NCBI GenBank assembly: GCA_964614415.1
Contig: CAZTLE010000121.1
Location: 1-12,259, forward strand
Length of the DNA stretch: 12,259 nt
Reading direction: 5' to 3'
From: CAZTLE01 sp964614415
GTDB taxonomy: Bacteria > Bacteroidota > Bacteroidia > Flavobacteriales > Flavobacteriaceae
The notes under the pieces are model-generated. The model searched no databases and was not told the origin of the DNA. It saw only the letters and a program-made list of their open reading frames with translations. Made by a program: the position numbers and the translations under genes. Positions 1-8,162 of this stretch are shown here, piece after piece (the stretch's first letter is position 1; each line of letters begins with the position of its first letter).

Positions 1-1
1 C

Positions 2-1420
2 CTTAATGACGTTTTTAGGGACGCCGTCTCATTCAATCAGGACATAAGCTCCTGGGATGTTTCTTCGGTTCAGTCCATGGATCGCATGTTTCTCGGCGCC
101 AGTGCTTTTAATCAATCCCTGGACAACTGGGACATGACTAATGTGGCAAGCGTGCAGGGAATGTTTCAACAGGCCACTTCTTTCAACGGTGCCATTTCGA
201 ACTGGAATACGGAAAACATGGTTGATATGGGTAGCATGTTTGCGCTGGCAACTGTTTTTGATCAGGACATCGGAAACTGGAATACAAGCCAGGTTACCAA
301 TACCTCATTCATGTTCTATAATGCCGGGGCGTTCAATCAAAATATTGGCAATTGGGACACCCAACACGTCGTGGATATGGCCCACATGTTTAACGGGGCT
401 ACGTCTTTCGATCAAAATCTGGGGTCATGGGATATCTCCAATGTTATTAATATGACCGGTATGTTCCAGGGCGTAGCTCTGTGCAAGGTCAATTATGACC
501 AAACATTACACGGTTGGAGTAACCTCGCAGCACCTCAGCGAAATGTTCTCTTTGACGGAGGAAATAGTCAATATGTTGACGGCACTGCTCGCTCAATACT
601 GATCAATGAATACGGTTGGAACATTATCGATGGAGGCCCGGGATCTGCATCCCTCCCTGTGGCGTCATGCCTCGATATTACCCTTGAGTTGGACCAAAAT
701 GGGGTTGCTTCATTAGATGTGTCCTCAATTGATGGCGGTTCATTCGCAGAATGTGATTTTGGCACTCTTACTATCTCACAGGAAATTTTCCAATGTGAAA
801 ATCTAGGTGGGAACGAGCTGATCCTCACTATCACAGATGCCTATGGAAATACTGACGAATGCACGGCCTTTGTGATGGTAGAAGACCATCTTGCACCACA
901 AATAACAAGTACCGGACCTATAGTTGTCCAAATTTCCGAAGGGGATGATACATTGTACGAGGTGCCGGATCTCACTCTAACAGGTGCCATCGAGGTAACC
1001 GATAACTGTACAGGTGATATACAGATTACTCAATCTCCAGCTCCCGGAACACTACTCCCGGTAGGCATTCATGATATAAGTATTATGGCAGAAGACAGCT
1101 CAGGAAATGATGCAACGGCCATTCTTCAACTCGAGATAGAAAACCTGTTAAGTACTGAAGAGACAGAAGTATCCAAGCCCGGAATAATAATGGCCCCCAA
1201 TCCTGTGACCCATACGCTAAATATATCCTTTACGGAGTTTGATCCGGCGAGGGGAATTGAGGTCTTTGACACTCTGGGACGTCGGGTCATGTATTTTAAT
1301 TCACCGGAACTGAAACGAAACCTGTTCTCATTTTCGGTCAATCATCTCCAAAGTGGCTTTTATGTTGTACGACTCACCGGGTTTGAAAAAACCATTACGA
1401 AGCAATTCATAAAAAAATAG
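2..1420 (+). CDS. Secreted DUF285-repeat (BspA-like) surface protein with T9SS sorting domain, 5' partial
   Basis: The reading frame is open from the first complete codon at position 2, and the repeat pattern continues upstream of the first ATG (77). The start is therefore outside the window, and 472 C-terminal residues are visible. Residues 4-153 are six 25-residue DUF285 repeats (MF..A..FNQ.I..W....V..M), followed by a degenerate seventh and the linker GWNIIDGG that often closes such arrays. About 223-295 and 300-382 look like HYR/Ig-like beta domains (TDAYGNTDEC, VTDNCTG, AEDSSGND). Residues 394-472 are a type A type IX secretion sorting domain, with PNPV at 399-402, the IEVFDTLGRRV strand, SGFYVVRL and a basic end FIKK. 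By family knowledge the protein would be exported through T9SS and held at or released from the surface, perhaps for adhesion. The ligand is unknown. It converges with the next gene across 17 bases with no visible terminator. Confidence 0.93.
   Translation, partial: LNDVFRDAVSFNQDISSWDVSSVQSMDRMFLGASAFNQSLDNWDMTNVASVQGMFQQATSFNGAISNWNTENMVDMGSMFALATVFDQDIGNWNTSQVTNTSFMFYNAGAFNQNIGNWDTQHVVDMAHMFNGATSFDQNLGSWDISNVINMTGMFQGVALCKVNYDQTLHGWSNLAAPQRNVLFDGGNSQYVDGTARSILINEYGWNIIDGGPGSASLPVASCLDITLELDQNGVASLDVSSIDGGSFAECDFGTLTISQEIFQCENLGGNELILTITDAYGNTDECTAFVMVEDHLAPQITSTGPIVVQISEGDDTLYEVPDLTLTGAIEVTDNCTGDIQITQSPAPGTLLPVGIHDISIMAEDSSGNDATAILQLEIENLLSTEETEVSKPGIIMAPNPVTHTLNISFTEFDPARGIEVFDTLGRRVMYFNSPELKRNLFSFSVNHLQSGFYVVRLTGFEKTITKQFIKK
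11..460 (+). repeat. Six in-frame 75-base DUF285 coding repeats
   Basis: The units begin at 11, 86, 161, 236, 311 and 386, each exactly 75 bases and starting with an MF (first unit VF) codon pair. A degenerate unit starts at 461. Conserved residues are Phe-Asn/Asp-Gln near residue 8-10, Trp at 15 and a hydrophobic near residue 20. DNA identity between units is moderate, so the repeat is kept mainly at protein level. The array continues beyond the left edge. Confidence 0.9.
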
Positions 1421-1437
1421 CCCCGGACTGCGTCAAA

Positions 1438-3522
1438 CTATTTCAGCTTGCCGGTGATTAAATATTCTCCCAGGGCATCGTGAAGTTCATCCCCATTATT
1501 ACTATTGGTGAAGACGACGTATCCCATTTTCAACTCCTTGTGCATTATGGCCAGGCATTTGAAGTCCCCGTTGTTACCGCCATGACCAAAGATCGTTCCT
1601 TCGGGAGTTTGGCGGATGTTGATGGACAGACCGAAATTGTCGGTCCAACCTTCCGGTAAATCCCCGCTTCTTTCTTTCGGGATTTTGGTCTGAATGGAGA
1701 ACATTTCTTTATAGGTTTCGGGCTTCAATCCTTTCTTGTAATACAATCCCAGCAGGAAATTGGTGAAGGTTTTCGCTTCGGTGTGCATACTCCAGGCTAC
1801 ACCGGGTGCATTGGGTAGACTGGCCTGAGTGGGCATACCGTCAAAATGTCCATTGGCAACGACCTCCTTGAGATACTCATTTTCAGAGAAATATGTGTGT
1901 TCGATTCCCAGAGGGGTCAATACTTCCGTTTCGAGTAGCTCGTTGATGTCTCGCTGCGTGATATGTGCGACAACGCGTTTGAGATATTCGAATCCTTCTC
2001 CTGAATAACCATAATCGGTCCCGGGTGTGAACTTAATATCCACCTTTCCATCGTCATTCATCCAGCCCCAGTTTGGAAACCCGGTTTGATGGGTCAGCAC
2101 GTGTCGCGCTGTTATCAGCTTGTAGCGTTCGTCATGGGCGATATCTTCAAAGGGTAGATACTCATGCAACGGTTTATCCAGATCCAGTTCACCACGCTCC
2201 ACCAAACGCATTACGGCAAAACCGAATACCGGTTTGGTAATGGACGCCGCTTCAAATAACGTCTTACCATCTACTTTTTCCTTAGTGAGGTTGTTCTTTA
2301 CTCCGTACGTTTTGTAGTATTCAAGCTTACCATCTTTGATAAGGGCAAGCGAAACACCGGGAATCTCATAGTAGTCCATATAGGTTGCTATGAAATTGTC
2401 AAGTTTTGTTGCCCGTTGCTTGTTAAATTCATGCAGTATCCCCTTTTCCGGGATCAAATCAGGTGATTCCATTGACGAAAGACGCAGAACGGGGGCATTT
2501 GTCGTATTTCCTTTCTGTACATCTACTGAAACCCTGTCCTTTGCCAGGTCCATCCGATAGGCTTCATTTTTGGCATAATGAAAACTTCGGCCCGGTGTTA
2601 CTTCATAGGCTCCTACAGGAAGATCCACGGCAAATTGTCCGGTGGAATCTACACTAGCCTGCACCCAAAAATCGGGATTGTTCTTTGATTTTACGGTTAC
2701 CCTTTGCGGATAACCGGGGATCGTATCATTCTTCCATCGCAACTGTCCCGTGACCTTTCCAGTATTTGAAGTCGGACCGGAAATAATAAGATCTCCCAGT
2801 CGTCCGGGACCTCCGCTCTTTCCGCCTCCATTACCCCAGGAGATAAAGGAATTGGTTCCCGGACCGTCTTCCTCATCTTTATCGACCATTACGATATCGA
2901 ATCCGATAACACTACCGGTCTTAATAGGGTCTAATAGCTTAATCGCACATTCATAGTAGGTCACCGTCTCTACGCGCTTGTGTGCAATGGTAATATTTTC
3001 CCAGTCGGAAGGTTCCTTATTGGGATCCCAGCTAACCGACTGATTATTGGTATCCCTGAAGTTCTGTGCATACTGAAATAAGTTCACACCTGAGCCGAAC
3101 AGGGAATGATCTGTATCTATATAAAAATTGAAGGTATCCTGAGTATTCCAGTCAGAATTCTTCGTTGTGTCGACGAAGTGGCTATCGTCGGTCACGACGA
3201 CCATGACATAGAGTACTTGTTCTGTCAGGTTGTGCCGTACACGGTAGTATGCCTTAAAATCGGTTTCGTTTTTAGGTTCGTTTCCATACTGAGCATAGGT
3301 GATATAGTTTGCATCGGAGCCCTCGGGCCAGTCGGACACATCTCCGTCGATGGTAATTCCAGTGGCCGGATAGGCATAAGCAATGGCGCCGTTGGAAGGT
3401 AAGGCAGCAGTACTGAATGGGATAGGTGTAACAACTTCGGCCGCAAACAGGGTTCCGGCAAAGAGTGTGAGCAGCGTAAGGGTTGGTTTTAGTGAACGAT
3501 TGGGTTTGATGAATGACCTCAT
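1438..3522 (-). CDS. Exported serine hydrolase (beta-lactamase/class C fold) with N-terminal CBM9-like domain
   Basis: This is a 694-residue protein. Residues 1-28 form a signal peptide (basic start, hydrophobic LTLLTLFAGTLFAA). Residues about 52-248 resemble the CBM9-like/DOMON beta-sandwich seen in outer-membrane and secreted Bacteroidetes proteins (IDGDVSDW, FNFYIDTD, SFISWG). About 255-345 look like a carboxypeptidase-regulatory-type beta domain (GQLRWKNDTIPGYPQRVTV, DLPVGAYEV). The PF00144 catalytic domain spans about 370-690, with nucleophile motif S427-I-T-K430, the structural LTHQTGFP at 476-483, Y506-S-G508 at the YxN position, and H647-G-G649 near the end. The Ser-Lys-Tyr set suggests an active esterase, peptidase or amidase of the penicillin-binding-protein/class C group. 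The substrate cannot be told, and beta-lactam resistance should not be assumed. It is the last gene of a five-gene minus-strand run, 111 bases after the esterase-family gene. No Shine-Dalgarno is apparent, as is usual in Bacteroidetes. Confidence 0.9.
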   Translation of the reverse strand: MRSFIKPNRSLKPTLTLLTLFAGTLFAAEVVTPIPFSTAALPSNGAIAYAYPATGITIDGDVSDWPEGSDANYITYAQYGNEPKNETDFKAYYRVRHNLTEQVLYVMVVVTDDSHFVDTTKNSDWNTQDTFNFYIDTDHSLFGSGVNLFQYAQNFRDTNNQSVSWDPNKEPSDWENITIAHKRVETVTYYECAIKLLDPIKTGSVIGFDIVMVDKDEEDGPGTNSFISWGNGGGKSGGPGRLGDLIISGPTSNTGKVTGQLRWKNDTIPGYPQRVTVKSKNNPDFWVQASVDSTGQFAVDLPVGAYEVTPGRSFHYAKNEAYRMDLAKDRVSVDVQKGNTTNAPVLRLSSMESPDLIPEKGILHEFNKQRATKLDNFIATYMDYYEIPGVSLALIKDGKLEYYKTYGVKNNLTKEKVDGKTLFEAASITKPVFGFAVMRLVERGELDLDKPLHEYLPFEDIAHDERYKLITARHVLTHQTGFPNWGWMNDDGKVDIKFTPGTDYGYSGEGFEYLKRVVAHITQRDINELLETEVLTPLGIEHTYFSENEYLKEVVANGHFDGMPTQASLPNAPGVAWSMHTEAKTFTNFLLGLYYKKGLKPETYKEMFSIQTKIPKERSGDLPEGWTDNFGLSINIRQTPEGTIFGHGGNNGDFKCLAIMHKELKMGYVVFTNSNNGDELHDALGEYLITGKLK

Positions 3523-3633
3523 TAGAACGTAGTTTATTGGTAGTAGTATTCTATAGAATCGCTGAAATAAAAAACGTTACAGTAAATGATATGATTCTTT
3601 TAAAATTAAAAAGAAATCCTCATGCAACCCCAA

Positions 3634-4974
3634 TCACCGTGGCAAACGCATATACTCATCAGGCTCCATCTCGCGTATGTAGAAAATGCCATCAATGACA
3701 TTAGACCAAGATGCACTGTCCCGTTGATATCCGAACGGAAATGCTGTGAAGTCCTGCCGCAACCAACTGTCTTTCGGAAGGGTTCTTAAGTTGCAAAAGA
3801 GCGTATGCTCCCCGGTCGTAAAGGCTACCTCCTCAAAACTTCCCGGAACTGGAGTATCAATCGGAATGATTTGCTCGTAGGGCTTAAAACTGTGGTCCTC
3901 CGGATAAACGGTTCCTATACTACCTGATGCAGACACAAACGCCATTGCATAATAGGCGTCTTTATAGTATTCACGTAGCCAGTCGCCCATTTGGTAGTAC
4001 GGATAGAAACCATAATCATCAGGTCCCAGTGTACGATCTATCTGCACCATATTCCTCGCGAAATGGGCAGAAGCGCCCCATAGTATGATCTTTTTGCCTC
4101 TGTAAAGGCTATCCGTGAGCCAAACAACGCGATCGGCCATGTGCTTATCTCTCACAATGTTCCAGTAGGCTCCTGCAAACGCGCTTTTCTCATCCATAAC
4201 TATGGAGCGTAAAGTCAATTGATACATGGCGATAGTGTGAGGATCAAGAGCGGTTTCCAGGGTCTCCCTATCATTAGATATCCGAGTAGCAATAGAATCT
4301 ATCAGCGCCAAGGCTCTACTCCTTGCCCCATACGATATCATCTTTTTCATCGGACTTCCCAGTCGGTCGTATACGGCCACTACAAGACTATCCATGACCA
4401 GGCTGTCTCTTTCGACCAGATCGATCCCGGTCAATTTTCTGGATTCAACCAGAAAATCCCGAATGTTGGGAATGCCATCCGGTACTTTTTCAGAATCAAA
4501 ACCGGCATACATAAGAGGTTCATCCATGTCATAAGATCGGCTCATATATTCATAGACAGGCAATGCAAATTTGCTCCTCGCCCATCCTGAATACTTGATA
4601 GCTTCATAAAGGTTTTCCCGGCGCTTCAGTTTCTCACTGGTATTCCAATTTCCGTAGAAACCGAATTCAAATGCCAGGACATCAAAGTCCATTTCTTCGT
4701 GCAGGAACTTTACGAGTTCTGTTTTGTAATGCAATGTGGTTCCGTCCTCATGGGTAGCTTCCCCAAGGGCAAGGACCCTGACATCCTTAAGTTCTTCTTT
4801 TAGTTGGTCTTTGAATTCAGCAGAAAACGTTGTATCCAAAGAGGTCACGGGTATGGTGGTTTGTTGAAGCAAGGAGCTAACCCGATCCTCCTCTTTCCTG
4901 TCTGATTCTGCGCAGGAAATAAAAAGAGCCATGGCTAAACCTGCCATAATCCTTGAAATCGCATGATTGTTCAT
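3634..4974 (-). CDS. Erythromycin esterase family lipoprotein
   Basis: This is a 446-residue protein of the PF05139 family. The N-terminus is a lipoprotein signal, with hydrophobic AGLAMALFIS before C21 and then charged ESDRKEED. Family motifs are visible in order: LGEATH at 70-75, E103 in LAFEFGFYG, RDKHMADRV at 275-283 and WGASAHFARN at 299-308 with H304. These match the conserved Glu/His set around the hydrolytic centre of Ere proteins. The core length is close to the family norm of about 400. Known members hydrolyse the macrolactone ring, but most chromosomal Bacteroidetes homologues have no tested substrate, and membrane anchoring fits an envelope role. The gene lies 52 bases after the response regulator on the same strand, so co-transcription is plausible. 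Confidence 0.9.
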   Translation of the reverse strand: MNNHAISRIMAGLAMALFISCAESDRKEEDRVSSLLQQTTIPVTSLDTTFSAEFKDQLKEELKDVRVLALGEATHEDGTTLHYKTELVKFLHEEMDFDVLAFEFGFYGNWNTSEKLKRRENLYEAIKYSGWARSKFALPVYEYMSRSYDMDEPLMYAGFDSEKVPDGIPNIRDFLVESRKLTGIDLVERDSLVMDSLVVAVYDRLGSPMKKMISYGARSRALALIDSIATRISNDRETLETALDPHTIAMYQLTLRSIVMDEKSAFAGAYWNIVRDKHMADRVVWLTDSLYRGKKIILWGASAHFARNMVQIDRTLGPDDYGFYPYYQMGDWLREYYKDAYYAMAFVSASGSIGTVYPEDHSFKPYEQIIPIDTPVPGSFEEVAFTTGEHTLFCNLRTLPKDSWLRQDFTAFPFGYQRDSASWSNVIDGIFYIREMEPDEYMRLPR

Positions 4975-5026
4975 AAAAGTTGATGTATGATGATTGATGA
5001 ATATTATGGCTCATTTTGCTCCGCTT

Positions 5027-5854
5027 CTAATCCCGCTCCTTATCCACATTTCGTATAAACTCCTGAATTTTCGGCCGGTTCGTCCTACTGACTTTTAATA
5101 CCTCTCCACTCATCATTTTGAGCTGATACTCCGAGTTTTCAATGATGCCAACTTCCTTGATAAAAGCTGCATTTACAATACTTGACCTGTGAATCCGCAT
5201 AAAATCACCTTCCGGCAGTTTGGATTCCATTCGTTTCAAGCTCTCCCGTACCAAATGTGTTTCGGAGGTCGTATGGATCTTTATGTAATAATCAAAGGCC
5301 TCAATCCATTCGATATCCTTAAGGTAGACAAACACGATCTTTTTACCCGATGTTTTTATCACCAGTCTCTCATCATAGGTATCCTCGGTACTGACCAAAT
5401 TATGAGTTGCATCGGTTGACCCGTTCGTAGTCCCTACTTCTTTCAGAAGCCTTTCCAGTTTGGCATTGTGCTCCTCCAGGTTGTTATAGAGAACATTCTT
5501 CTTGGCAACAGCCAGTGCTTCATAGAATCGTTGATCGGTGAAGGGTTTAAGCAGATAATCCAAAGCATGGTATTCAAAGGCCTTCAGCGCATATTTGTCA
5601 AAGGCTGTTACAAAAATGGTAAGGGGTCTTCTTAATTCCGGAATTGAATTCAGGACATCAAATCCGTCGATCCCGGGCATTTGGATATCCATAAACGCGA
5701 TGTGAACCTCGTTATCCGTCATGTACTCTATGGCCTCCAGGCCATGCTCACAAACCATAACTATGTCGATAGAGGTATCGTCCTTCAGCAAGCTGATCAG
5801 GCCGTCTCTGGCCTTCTTTTCGTCATCGACAATTATGGTCTTAATTTTTTCCAT
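5027..5854 (-). CDS. LytR/AlgR-family response regulator (REC + LytTR DNA-binding domain)
   Basis: The protein has 275 residues from ATG at 5854. An in-frame TTG one codon earlier is unlikely as the start. The receiver domain covers about 4-118, with acidic pocket D10-D11, phospho-acceptor D56 in FMDIQMPGIDG, T83 and K103 (YLLKPF). A linker with a short helical segment (LEEHNAKLERLLKEV) follows, then a LytTR domain at about 162-269, with the family signatures DIEWIEAFDYYIKIHT and FMRIHRSSIVN. It should bind DNA as a phosphorylation-controlled activator. The start lies inside the 3' end of the kinase gene (14-base overlap), which implies translational coupling and a cognate pair. Targets are unknown, and the exported-protein genes on either side are candidates. 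Confidence 0.95.
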   Translation of the reverse strand: MEKIKTIIVDDEKKARDGLISLLKDDTSIDIVMVCEHGLEAIEYMTDNEVHIAFMDIQMPGIDGFDVLNSIPELRRPLTIFVTAFDKYALKAFEYHALDYLLKPFTDQRFYEALAVAKKNVLYNNLEEHNAKLERLLKEVGTTNGSTDATHNLVSTEDTYDERLVIKTSGKKIVFVYLKDIEWIEAFDYYIKIHTTSETHLVRESLKRMESKLPEGDFMRIHRSSIVNAAFIKEVGIIENSEYQLKMMSGEVLKVSRTNRPKIQEFIRNVDKERD

Positions 5855-6920
5855 CAAAAGGTATGTGTATGGATTGGACGACTCCCTCCTGCCAGTTTTC
5901 GAGCGTCAGTTTAGCCCTGCCGGAGTACAATTGTTCCAGGCGGTTTTGTGTATTGGAGAGTCCTATTCCAATGGCATCGCTCAAATCGAATCCCTCCGGC
6001 AGCAAAGGGCCACTATTCTGCACGCTGAGAATCAAATACGAATCTTCTGCTCTGGCCGTCACTACTAGCTCGGCGTGACCCAGGAACTTTGAAATGCCAT
6101 GTTTAAAGGCGTTCTCCAACAGCGGTTGGGCAATGAGTCCGGGTACTTTTTCCTGCAACAGATTTTCATCTATATCGAAGGATACGGTAAGGTTGTCTTC
6201 AAATCTCATCTGTTCTATATAGAGGTACTTTCGAAGCAATTCCAGTTCCTCTTTAAGGGTTATAAGCTGACCTACCTCCCCTAGCAATGATGTCCTCAAA
6301 AGATCACTCAACCCGGAAACCATGTCGACGGCAGTGTCATACTTTTTGGTTCGGATGAGCATAGAAATAGTGTTATGTGCATTAAACAGAAAATGTGGAT
6401 GGAGTTGCATCTTAAGCGCCTGTAATTTTGACTGCACCAGTTGCGCCTCGAGTTGTGAAGCCTCAATCGACTTCTCCCGGAACTTAACACCCAGTTCATG
6501 TATGAAGAAAACAATGAGTACTACCCAGGCTATAATAATGGACTCATAGTAGTAAAATGGAATTACACTTCCTATGAATGCAGCAAAACCGGTTTGCAGC
6601 GTGTCGTCCGTGATCCAAAGAATCGCATAGTAGGAAACCCAGGAAATCAGATTCTTAACAACGCCGAATATCAGTCCCAGTAAAAGAAGAAAGCCTATCC
6701 GATACACGATAGGCATTCTGGAAGAAGCCTTAAACAAGGCATATGTGGGGAACGTCAGCAGAATCCAATAGATAAATCCCGGAAAGTAGAAATAATAGAC
6801 ATACGTAGGCTCCGTGATGGAAAACACAGACTTCTTCAACACGTCAATTATTATGAACAGAACCCAAAAGAGTATGATGAAGACACCTATCGAGTACTTG
6901 GGAGGATGAATCCTAGTCAT
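5841..6920 (-). CDS. LytS/YehU-type membrane sensor histidine kinase
   Basis: The protein has 359 residues from ATG at 6920. A TTG two codons upstream is also in frame but less likely. The N-terminal half is membrane-embedded with about four hydrophobic segments (roughly 11-27, 41-63, 72-100 and 112-141) and no large periplasmic domain, so the signal is probably sensed in or at the membrane. A coiled segment (about 148-170) leads to the PF06580 His_kinase region, with LHPHFLFN at 173-180 and likely phospho-acceptor H176. The ATPase domain shows PLLENAFKHG (266-275, N-box) and IGIGLSNTQNRL (317-328, G-box). The gene overlaps the LytTR regulator start. The 120 bases upstream, before the DUF2911 stop, contain three TGAAGT hexamers that may be regulatory. 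Confidence 0.94.
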   Translation of the reverse strand: MTRIHPPKYSIGVFIILFWVLFIIIDVLKKSVFSITEPTYVYYFYFPGFIYWILLTFPTYALFKASSRMPIVYRIGFLLLLGLIFGVVKNLISWVSYYAILWITDDTLQTGFAAFIGSVIPFYYYESIIIAWVVLIVFFIHELGVKFREKSIEASQLEAQLVQSKLQALKMQLHPHFLFNAHNTISMLIRTKKYDTAVDMVSGLSDLLRTSLLGEVGQLITLKEELELLRKYLYIEQMRFEDNLTVSFDIDENLLQEKVPGLIAQPLLENAFKHGISKFLGHAELVVTARAEDSYLILSVQNSGPLLPEGFDLSDAIGIGLSNTQNRLEQLYSGRAKLTLENWQEGVVQSIHIPFDGKN

Positions 6921-6982
6921 TTTCAAAGAGTATGGTTCGGATGAATTTTCTTCTCAATGGCAAATTACTTTGTTTTTATGAT

Positions 6983-7024
6983 TGAAGTGGAAAACATCTT
7001 CAAAAACTGAAGTGAGACTGAAGT
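6983..7024 (-). promoter_or_regulatory. Three ACTTCA direct repeats upstream of the kinase-regulator genes (putative operator)
   Basis: Read on the minus strand, ACTTCA occurs at 7024-7019, 7013-7008 and 6988-6983. The first two extend to ACTTCAG and have an 11-base period, about one helical turn. They lie 63-104 bases before the kinase ATG. LytTR regulators usually bind imperfect direct repeats and often act on their own operon, so this is a possible autoregulatory site. No clear TAnnTTTG -7 element was found. Function is inferred from spacing only. Confidence 0.3.
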
Positions 7025-7040
7025 TCATTCATCCGGCACC

Positions 7041-8162
7041 CTACTCAATTTCCTTTTTCATTTTATCTACACTCTCTTGCAGTAAGTTGGCATAGAACGG
7101 AAACTGCTCCTTCCCTATTTCTATTGCCTTTTCATAAAGTCCGATGGCTTTCAGAGTATCCTCCTTGGTTTTGTTTGGTAGCCTGTTGTACCAAATCCCC
7201 AAATTGGCATGACTCACCATGTCTTCAGGATATTTGTCCCATGCCATTTTCAGTATATCGTAGGCCGCATTCATAGTTTCCGGATCCCGTTTATCTCCCA
7301 TGACGACATTGTACGCGTAATTTCCCAGTTGTATGGATGTCGCTACATCCAGGGCATCACTTATGGCTTTTTCTTTCTTTTGATCATCACTGTTTAAGGC
7401 GTGAAGTTCGGACAGCGTCATGAGATTATTGAAGTTCCGGTTGTTGGCTATGGACGTTCGCAACCAGTTCAAAGCATCCTCATAGTGGTCGGAAAGTTGA
7501 TGTTCAATGATATAGGCCGCTGCCTGATGCCTCCCGGCCCAACCGGCGCCCGCTGTAGATCTCATATCTCTCTGAATGCCTGCCAGCACCAATTCGTGTG
7601 TATTAGTGGAGATGGTGAATGGTATATTCTTATCTCCCCAGTTCAGAGATACATTGGCCCCATCAAGGGTGATCTTATCAAACTCATACGTTAAGAACTC
7701 ACGCTTTGCTTCACTGATTTGAGGTACGATCTGAATCCGTAGCGCATCTTCATCCTCCCGGTAGGCAAAACTGCCCCAATCGGTACTTGTATTGCTGAAA
7801 ATAACGGTCCATTCGTCCTCATTGGGGATCATATGCAACCCGTAGCTACCCTGGGAAAGTACCTTGCCATTGATCTCAACATCCGTAGAAAAAGTGATTA
7901 CCGTATTCTCATTGGCACCGGCTCTCCATACGCGTCCGTAGGGGATTAGATCTTCTGGGAACTGACGCCCTTGTAAGGAGGGCCTTGAATAGGTAATACT
8001 CACATTGGTTACACCAATTTTTTGAGATACAGACGCCATTGGACTTTTCCTGGGCAGGTCTACAGGTGTGGGCAGCGGTGCCCCGGTTTGCGCGCATACT
8101 TGGTTGAGCGACAGTACGATCGCGAAAACCAGGATCACCCATGTTTTACCGGATAGGTTCAT
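7041..8162 (-). CDS. Exported DUF2911 protein with C-terminal TPR-like helical region
   Basis: The start is taken at ATG 8162 (373 residues), because this gives a clean signal peptide (TWVILVFAIVLSLNQVCA, cleavage near A24/Q25). The frame extends upstream to a TTG at 8225, but the added residues precede the signal peptide and look non-coding. DUF2911 covers about 38-185, with the family patterns SVSQKIGVTNVSITYSRPS, GRVWRAGANENT (77-87) and GSYGLHMIP (105-113). The C-terminal part (about 205-370) is helical, with repeat-like pairs such as EDALNWLRTSIANN and KAIGLYEKAIEIGKE that resemble tetratricopeptide units. The biochemical function of DUF2911 is unknown. It is the first gene of the minus-strand run, 120 bases ahead of the kinase start, and should be periplasmic. 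It could belong to the same transcription unit. Confidence 0.9.
   Translation of the reverse strand: MNLSGKTWVILVFAIVLSLNQVCAQTGAPLPTPVDLPRKSPMASVSQKIGVTNVSITYSRPSLQGRQFPEDLIPYGRVWRAGANENTVITFSTDVEINGKVLSQGSYGLHMIPNEDEWTVIFSNTSTDWGSFAYREDEDALRIQIVPQISEAKREFLTYEFDKITLDGANVSLNWGDKNIPFTISTNTHELVLAGIQRDMRSTAGAGWAGRHQAAAYIIEHQLSDHYEDALNWLRTSIANNRNFNNLMTLSELHALNSDDQKKEKAISDALDVATSIQLGNYAYNVVMGDKRDPETMNAAYDILKMAWDKYPEDMVSHANLGIWYNRLPNKTKEDTLKAIGLYEKAIEIGKEQFPFYANLLQESVDKMKKEIE

Noticed and set aside
3106..3402. 98-codon plus-strand frame inside the serine hydrolase gene
   Set aside because: It is antisense to the CBM9-like coding region, with no domain or initiation signal.
1438..3522. Calling this a beta-lactamase resistance enzyme
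   Set aside because: The PF00144 fold also covers esterases and peptidases. The KTG-type box reads HGG and the N-terminal domains point elsewhere.
3634..4974. Calling this a macrolide resistance gene
   Set aside because: Only family membership is visible. Chromosomal Ere-family lipoproteins in Bacteroidetes are common and mostly untested, and there is no resistance context such as an integron or transposon.
5721..6068. 115-codon plus-strand frame across the kinase-regulator junction
   Set aside because: It is antisense to two genes with clear domain motifs, and its composition looks like a shadow frame.
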